Positions 60,425 through 64,000 of a stretch of 64,000 nucleotides of DNA are shown in pieces (the stretch's first letter is position 1; every line of letters begins with the position of its first letter). The notes beneath the pieces are model-generated. The model saw only the letters and a list, made by a program, of their open reading frames with translations, did not search any database and was not told the origin of the DNA. The DNA comes from Nodularia sphaerocarpa UHCC 0038 (GTDB lineage Bacteria > Cyanobacteriota > Cyanobacteriia > Cyanobacteriales > Nostocaceae): assembly GCF_022376295.1 (NCBI RefSeq), contig NZ_CP060140.1, forward strand, positions 5,336,356-5,400,355. Direction: 5' to 3'. A program made the translations under genes and the position numbers.

Positions 60425-61900
60425 ATGACTGCTGCTACGACTGTAAAAACTGAGTACGAAGCGATTATTGGTCTAGAAACCCATTGTCAACTGAGTACCA
60501 ATACCAAGATTTTCTCCAATAGCTCTACAGCTTTCGGTGCTGACCCTAATACTAACATCGACCCTGTGTGTATGGGTTTACCTGGGGTTTTACCTGTACT
60601 GAATGAAAAAGTTCTGGAATATGCTGTAAAAACTGGCTTGGCTTTGAATTGCCAAATCGCTAAATACAGCAAATTTGACCGTAAACAGTATTTTTATCCT
60701 GACCTTCCCAAAAATTACCAAATTTCTCAATATGACCTCCCCATTGCTGAACATGGTTGGTTAGAAATTCAATTGGTAGATGCTGAGGGTAACTCGACTC
60801 GTAAACGCATTGGTGTGACTCGTCTGCACATGGAGGAAGATGCGGGGAAACTGGTACACGCGGGAAGCGATCGCCTATCTGGATCTAGCTATTCTCTGGT
60901 AGACTACAATCGCGCAGGTGTGCCATTGGTGGAAATAGTCTCGGAACCTGATTTGCGTTCTGGTGAAGAAGCTGCTGAATATGCTCAAGAAATCCGCAGA
61001 ATTGTGCGTTATCTGGGTGTCAGTGATGGCAATATGCAAGAAGGTTCTCTACGCTGTGATGTCAATATCTCTGTGCGTCCAGTGGGACGAAAAGAGTTTG
61101 GCGTGAAGGTAGAAATTAAAAATATGAACTCGTTCAACGCCATTCAACGGGCGATTGATTACGAAATTGAACGCCAAATTGCTGCTATAGAAGCAGGGGA
61201 AACCATTATCCAAGAAACTCGCCTTTGGGAAGAAGGCGCTCAACGCACAAGTAGTATGCGGGTGAAGGAAGGTTCTAGTGATTACCGCTATTTCCCAGAA
61301 CCAGATTTAACTCCCATTGAGGTGTCTAACGAGCAATTAGAGGAATGGCGCGGCGAACTTCCCGAATTACCCGCCCACAAACGTGATCATTATGAAAGTG
61401 ATTTGGGGCTTTCGGTTTATGATGCACGAGTGTTGACAGAAGACTGCACTGTGGCTGATTATTTTGAAAGTGCAATTAAATCTGGAGCTAATGCCAAGGC
61501 TGCTGCTAACTGGATTACTCAAGATATCGCCGCCTACTTGAATAAGCAAAAGCTCAGTATTACGGAAATTGCTCTGACTCCCGCTCATTTAGCTGAGGTA
61601 ATTACTCTGATTGAATCTGGTAAAATTAGCAACGCCCAAGCTAAACAAAAGCTCCCAGATTTACTTGATGGTGTTTCCCCTGAGAAAGCTTTTGCAGGTC
61701 AGGAGTTAATCACTGATCCTAGTGTACTAGAATTGCTCATTGATGAGGCGATCGCAGCTAATCCCAAAGAACTGGAAAAGTATCGCAACGGTAATACAAA
61801 GCTGAAAGGCTTCTTTGTGGGACAAGTTTTGAAGAAAACTGACAAACGAGCTGACCCTCAACTCACTAATGAATTAGTCGAGAAAAAACTGAATGCTTAG
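60425..61900 (+). CDS. gatB: aspartyl/glutamyl-tRNA(Asn/Gln) amidotransferase subunit B
   Basis: GatB is the tRNA-binding kinase subunit of GatCAB, which converts Glu-tRNA(Gln) to Gln-tRNA(Gln); cyanobacteria rely on it for Gln-tRNA. The 491-residue protein is full length: EAIIGLETHCQLSTNTKIFS, CMGLPGVLPVLNEKVLEYAV, FDRKQYFYPDLPKNYQISQY, RLHMEEDAGKLVHAG, YNRAGVPLVEIVSEPD, and the C-terminal YqeY-like tail (KLKGFFVGQVLKKTDKRADP). A clear terminator follows at 62018. Confidence 0.97.
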   Translation: MTAATTVKTEYEAIIGLETHCQLSTNTKIFSNSSTAFGADPNTNIDPVCMGLPGVLPVLNEKVLEYAVKTGLALNCQIAKYSKFDRKQYFYPDLPKNYQISQYDLPIAEHGWLEIQLVDAEGNSTRKRIGVTRLHMEEDAGKLVHAGSDRLSGSSYSLVDYNRAGVPLVEIVSEPDLRSGEEAAEYAQEIRRIVRYLGVSDGNMQEGSLRCDVNISVRPVGRKEFGVKVEIKNMNSFNAIQRAIDYEIERQIAAIEAGETIIQETRLWEEGAQRTSSMRVKEGSSDYRYFPEPDLTPIEVSNEQLEEWRGELPELPAHKRDHYESDLGLSVYDARVLTEDCTVADYFESAIKSGANAKAAANWITQDIAAYLNKQKLSITEIALTPAHLAEVITLIESGKISNAQAKQKLPDLLDGVSPEKAFAGQELITDPSVLELLIDEAIAANPKELEKYRNGNTKLKGFFVGQVLKKTDKRADPQLTNELVEKKLNA

Positions 61901-62017
61901 GTGTTTATCGGTTTTTTAATTAATTCTTCATCATATCTTTACAAAGAACGCAGAAAAAGAGGTTACACCCCTCACACCTAAAGAGCTATTCTGTGTGTAG
62001 TAGAACCCTAATGATCT

Positions 62018-62050
62018 GGAGAGCCGCATAAGTAGCTCTCCTTATTTTTT
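62018..62050 (+). terminator. gatB rho-independent terminator
   Basis: GGAGAGC (62018-62024), ten-base loop, GCTCTCC (62035-62041), then TTATTTTTTT. Confidence 0.85.
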
Positions 62051-62078
62051 TAAGAATGCGGATTTAATCTAATACACC

Positions 62079-62194
62079 AACCTCACCCCCAACCCCTCTC
62101 CTTGCTTTCGCGTAGCGTCTCCCTCTTCTCCCAAAGGGAGAGGCTAACGCCTGCCGTAGGATGCCCGAAGGGCTGTAGGGAGAAGGAGAGGGGA
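62079..62194. repeat. CTCTCCTT palindromic repeat, long form
   Basis: CCTCACCCCCAACCCCTCTC, TTGCTTTCGCGTAGCGTCTC, two CTCCC(T)...AGGGAG hairpins and a closing AGAAGGAGAGGGG. It shares the TTTCGCGTAGCGTCTCCC block with 59545-59565. With the terminator and the 28-bp palindrome it accounts for most of the 482-bp gap between gatB and the SLH gene. Confidence 0.8.
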
Positions 62195-62241
62195 GTTACA
62201 GAAATTTTCAGGATGAAACACACAACAGAAGTTAAAACCCT

Positions 62242-62269
62242 GTAGAGACGTTGCATGCAACGTCTCTAC
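62242..62269. repeat. 28-bp perfect palindrome GTAGAGACGTTNCA family, copy 3
   Basis: Half-site GTAGAGACGTTGCA followed by its exact reverse complement. Confidence 0.93.
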
Positions 62270-62382
62270 ATTGTGGTGTAATTAACCGAAAACTGCTGTA
62301 AGGGCAAGTTGATAGAAAATTGGTATAAGTTATTATTCATGGCTTGACTGTCATAACTTAAACAATTGCATCTCATTAATCA

Positions 62383-64000
62383 ATGGTGAACTCTACCCTC
62401 GTTACCACAATCTATGTTAATCCTCTCCAGGGTAATGATACCAATGCTGGTTCTCGGTCGAGTCCGTTTAAAAGTCTCACCCGTGCTTTAAAAGCTAGCA
62501 AAACACCTGTAATTATTCAGTTGACATCTGGTACTTATGGCGCTGCTAATGGTGAAGTGTTTCCCATCGTTATTCCTGCGGGGGTGACAGTCGTCGGTAA
62601 CGAAGCTAACAAAGGTGCTGGGATTGTGATTTCTGGGAGTGGTGAGTATCAAAGTCCTAGCTTTGGTATACAAAGTATGACATTACTTTTGCAAGGTGAT
62701 GCCAGTGTCTTAGGTGTGACTGTGACTAATCCCGTGCCTAGAGGTACAGGAATCTGGATTGAATCGGCAGCAGTCAATGTGGTTAATAATACTTTGATTA
62801 ACTGTGGTCGAGAAGGTATATTTGTGACTGGGACTGCTAAACCCGCTATTCTGGATAATGTGTTTAGACAAAATGCCGCCAGTGGCTTGATGATGGCGCG
62901 TCATAGCAAGGGAGAAGTGTTGCGGAATGTATTTCAAAAAAATTCTTTAGCCATAGCCATCAGTGATTTTGCTGCCCCGTTGATTGCAGATAATACAATA
63001 TCCGATAACCGTTCGGCGATCGCTCTTTCTCGCAATGCTAGACCTGTGCTGCGTCAAAATCGCATTATCAAAAATACCCAAGGCGGGATGTTAGTCAATG
63101 GTGACGCTATTCCTGATTTAGGTAACAATCAAGACGCGGCTGGTAATATTTTTGAGCAGAATGCTCTCTTCGATTTACACAACACCACACCACAGCCGCT
63201 AGTTTCAGCAGGTAATCAGTTGAATCCTACCCAAGTTAAAGGTAGGGTAGATTTTATTACTGTCCGAGAAGATTATCCGCGACGCATCTCCGGTAGCACC
63301 AGGATGTTTTCTGATTTAACTGGACATTGGACAGCAGATTTTGTGGAAGCATTGGTAAATAGGGGTGCAATTAGCGGCTTTCCCAATGGGACTTTTGCCC
63401 CAGATGCACCCATCAATCGCGCTCAGTATGCGGCGATTATTGCTAAAACTTTTCAGTTACCTAAAACAAATCAAGCTAATAAATTTACTGATGTCAACCC
63501 CAGCTTTTGGGCAGCATCAGCCATTTTGCAAGCTGCTGAAATGGGCTTTATTAGTGGCTTTCCCGATGGGACGTTTCGCCCCGGACAAAACTTGACAAAA
63601 GTACAGGCCATAGTATCTATAGTTAATGGGTTAAAACTCACAGGCGGCAATCCCCAGGTGTTAAATGTGTATCGCGATCGCGTTCAAATTCCCACTTATG
63701 CCACTAATGCTGTAGCAATTGCCACCCAATCATTACTGGTGATTAACTATCCTGAACAAGAACAACTAGAACCTCTGCGAGATATCACTCGTGGTGAAGT
63801 AGCAACATTAATTTATCAAGCCTTAGTAGCCAAGAGTGGGGAGAAAGCGATGGCGATCGCATCCGCCTATATTGTCAGACCCGATGTGAATCTCCCCGGA
63901 TTTACCGACATTAGCGGACATTGGGCTGAACCATTTATTCGGGGGTTAGCTAGCATGAATTTAACTCATGGTTTTGCTGATGGTAGCTACCAGCCAAATA
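62383..64000 (+). CDS. beta-helix (DUF1565-like) and S-layer homology domain protein, 3' end missing
   Basis: The frame is open from ATG 62383 to the window edge (539 codons). The N-terminal half starts MVNSTLVTTIYVNPLQGNDT and has the right-handed beta-helix pattern of DUF1565/PbH1 proteins (SPFKSLTRAL, GVTVVGNEANKGAGIVISG, repeated NNTLINCG, DNVFRQN, RNVFQKN, DNTISDN). From about residue 310 there are S-layer homology domains: FSDLTGHWTADFVEALVNRG, FPNGTFAPDAPINRAQYAAI, FTDVNPSFWAASAILQAAEM, FTDISGHWAEPFIRGLAS. No signal peptide is evident at this start, yet SLH proteins are normally exported; an atypical signal or another start is possible. Confidence 0.85.
   Translation, partial: MVNSTLVTTIYVNPLQGNDTNAGSRSSPFKSLTRALKASKTPVIIQLTSGTYGAANGEVFPIVIPAGVTVVGNEANKGAGIVISGSGEYQSPSFGIQSMTLLLQGDASVLGVTVTNPVPRGTGIWIESAAVNVVNNTLINCGREGIFVTGTAKPAILDNVFRQNAASGLMMARHSKGEVLRNVFQKNSLAIAISDFAAPLIADNTISDNRSAIALSRNARPVLRQNRIIKNTQGGMLVNGDAIPDLGNNQDAAGNIFEQNALFDLHNTTPQPLVSAGNQLNPTQVKGRVDFITVREDYPRRISGSTRMFSDLTGHWTADFVEALVNRGAISGFPNGTFAPDAPINRAQYAAIIAKTFQLPKTNQANKFTDVNPSFWAASAILQAAEMGFISGFPDGTFRPGQNLTKVQAIVSIVNGLKLTGGNPQVLNVYRDRVQIPTYATNAVAIATQSLLVINYPEQEQLEPLRDITRGEVATLIYQALVAKSGEKAMAIASAYIVRPDVNLPGFTDISGHWAEPFIRGLASMNLTHGFADGSYQPN

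Overview
The window comes from a cyanobacterial chromosome, most likely a filamentous heterocyst-forming type (Nostoc, Anabaena or Nodularia relatives). The evidence is photosynthesis genes (the start of acsF at the left edge, psaM, a probable glucolipid synthase), frequent HIP1 octamers GCGATCGC, heptad STRR-type repeats, a valyl-tRNA synthetase with a CAAD membrane domain, a dnaX gene with an intein, three PEP-CTERM proteins and many families of short palindromic repeats. I see no phage, plasmid, rRNA, tRNA or CRISPR locus.

Layout. 1-3.5 kb: acsF (partial) divergent from hemN, then a small stress-type membrane protein and a Mn-catalase. 3.8-8.5 kb: purH, an SDR, a polyphosphate-glucokinase-like ROK protein and a creatininase-family hydrolase. 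8.9-18 kb: 2TM protein, CHRD and DUF4394 PEP-CTERM proteins, an azoreductase remnant, Slr1339-type protein, two VWA proteins, Rieske protein, J-domain protein, Ap4A phosphorylase. 18-28 kb: recN, an ABC1 kinase, valS-CAAD, a GxxExxY gene boxed by inverted repeats, an FGGY sugar kinase, psaM. 29-38.7 kb: Slr1601-like and TPR proteins, GST, a beta-propeller PEP-CTERM protein, YajQ, MAPEG, a DprA-like protein, a BioD/DRTGG protein, probable EbsA, and a GT2 glycosyltransferase. 38.9-42.2 kb: dnaX split by an intein. 42.4-47 kb: a tandem pair sharing an N-terminal domain, the second a TPR-CHAT protein. 48-54 kb: PanE-like reductase, MoaE, ClpS-DUF2103, a FAD oxidoreductase, an RRM protein. 56-64 kb: a second-type IF-3 gene that appears to start at AUU, a coiled-coil/TPR membrane protein, a nucleotidyltransferase, gatB, and an SLH/beta-helix protein cut by the right edge.

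The most striking structure is inside dnaX. The intein interrupts the Walker B motif, and its middle carries a 331-codon ORF in another frame of the same strand that reads as a LAGLIDADG homing endonuclease with two N-terminal Cys-rich modules. About 1 kb is therefore open in two frames: one must stay open for DnaX to be made, the other encodes the endonuclease. Other points worth attention are the AUU-start infC, the GxxExxY cassette, a CHAT domain that has lost both catalytic residues, three 28-bp palindromes whose centres vary in a compensated way, and two places where a repeat has duplicated the stop-codon end of a neighbouring gene.

Most genes are single housekeeping or accessory units rather than one pathway. 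Likely small operons are the unknown gene with GST (30764-31798), panE-like with moaE, and clpS with DUF2103.
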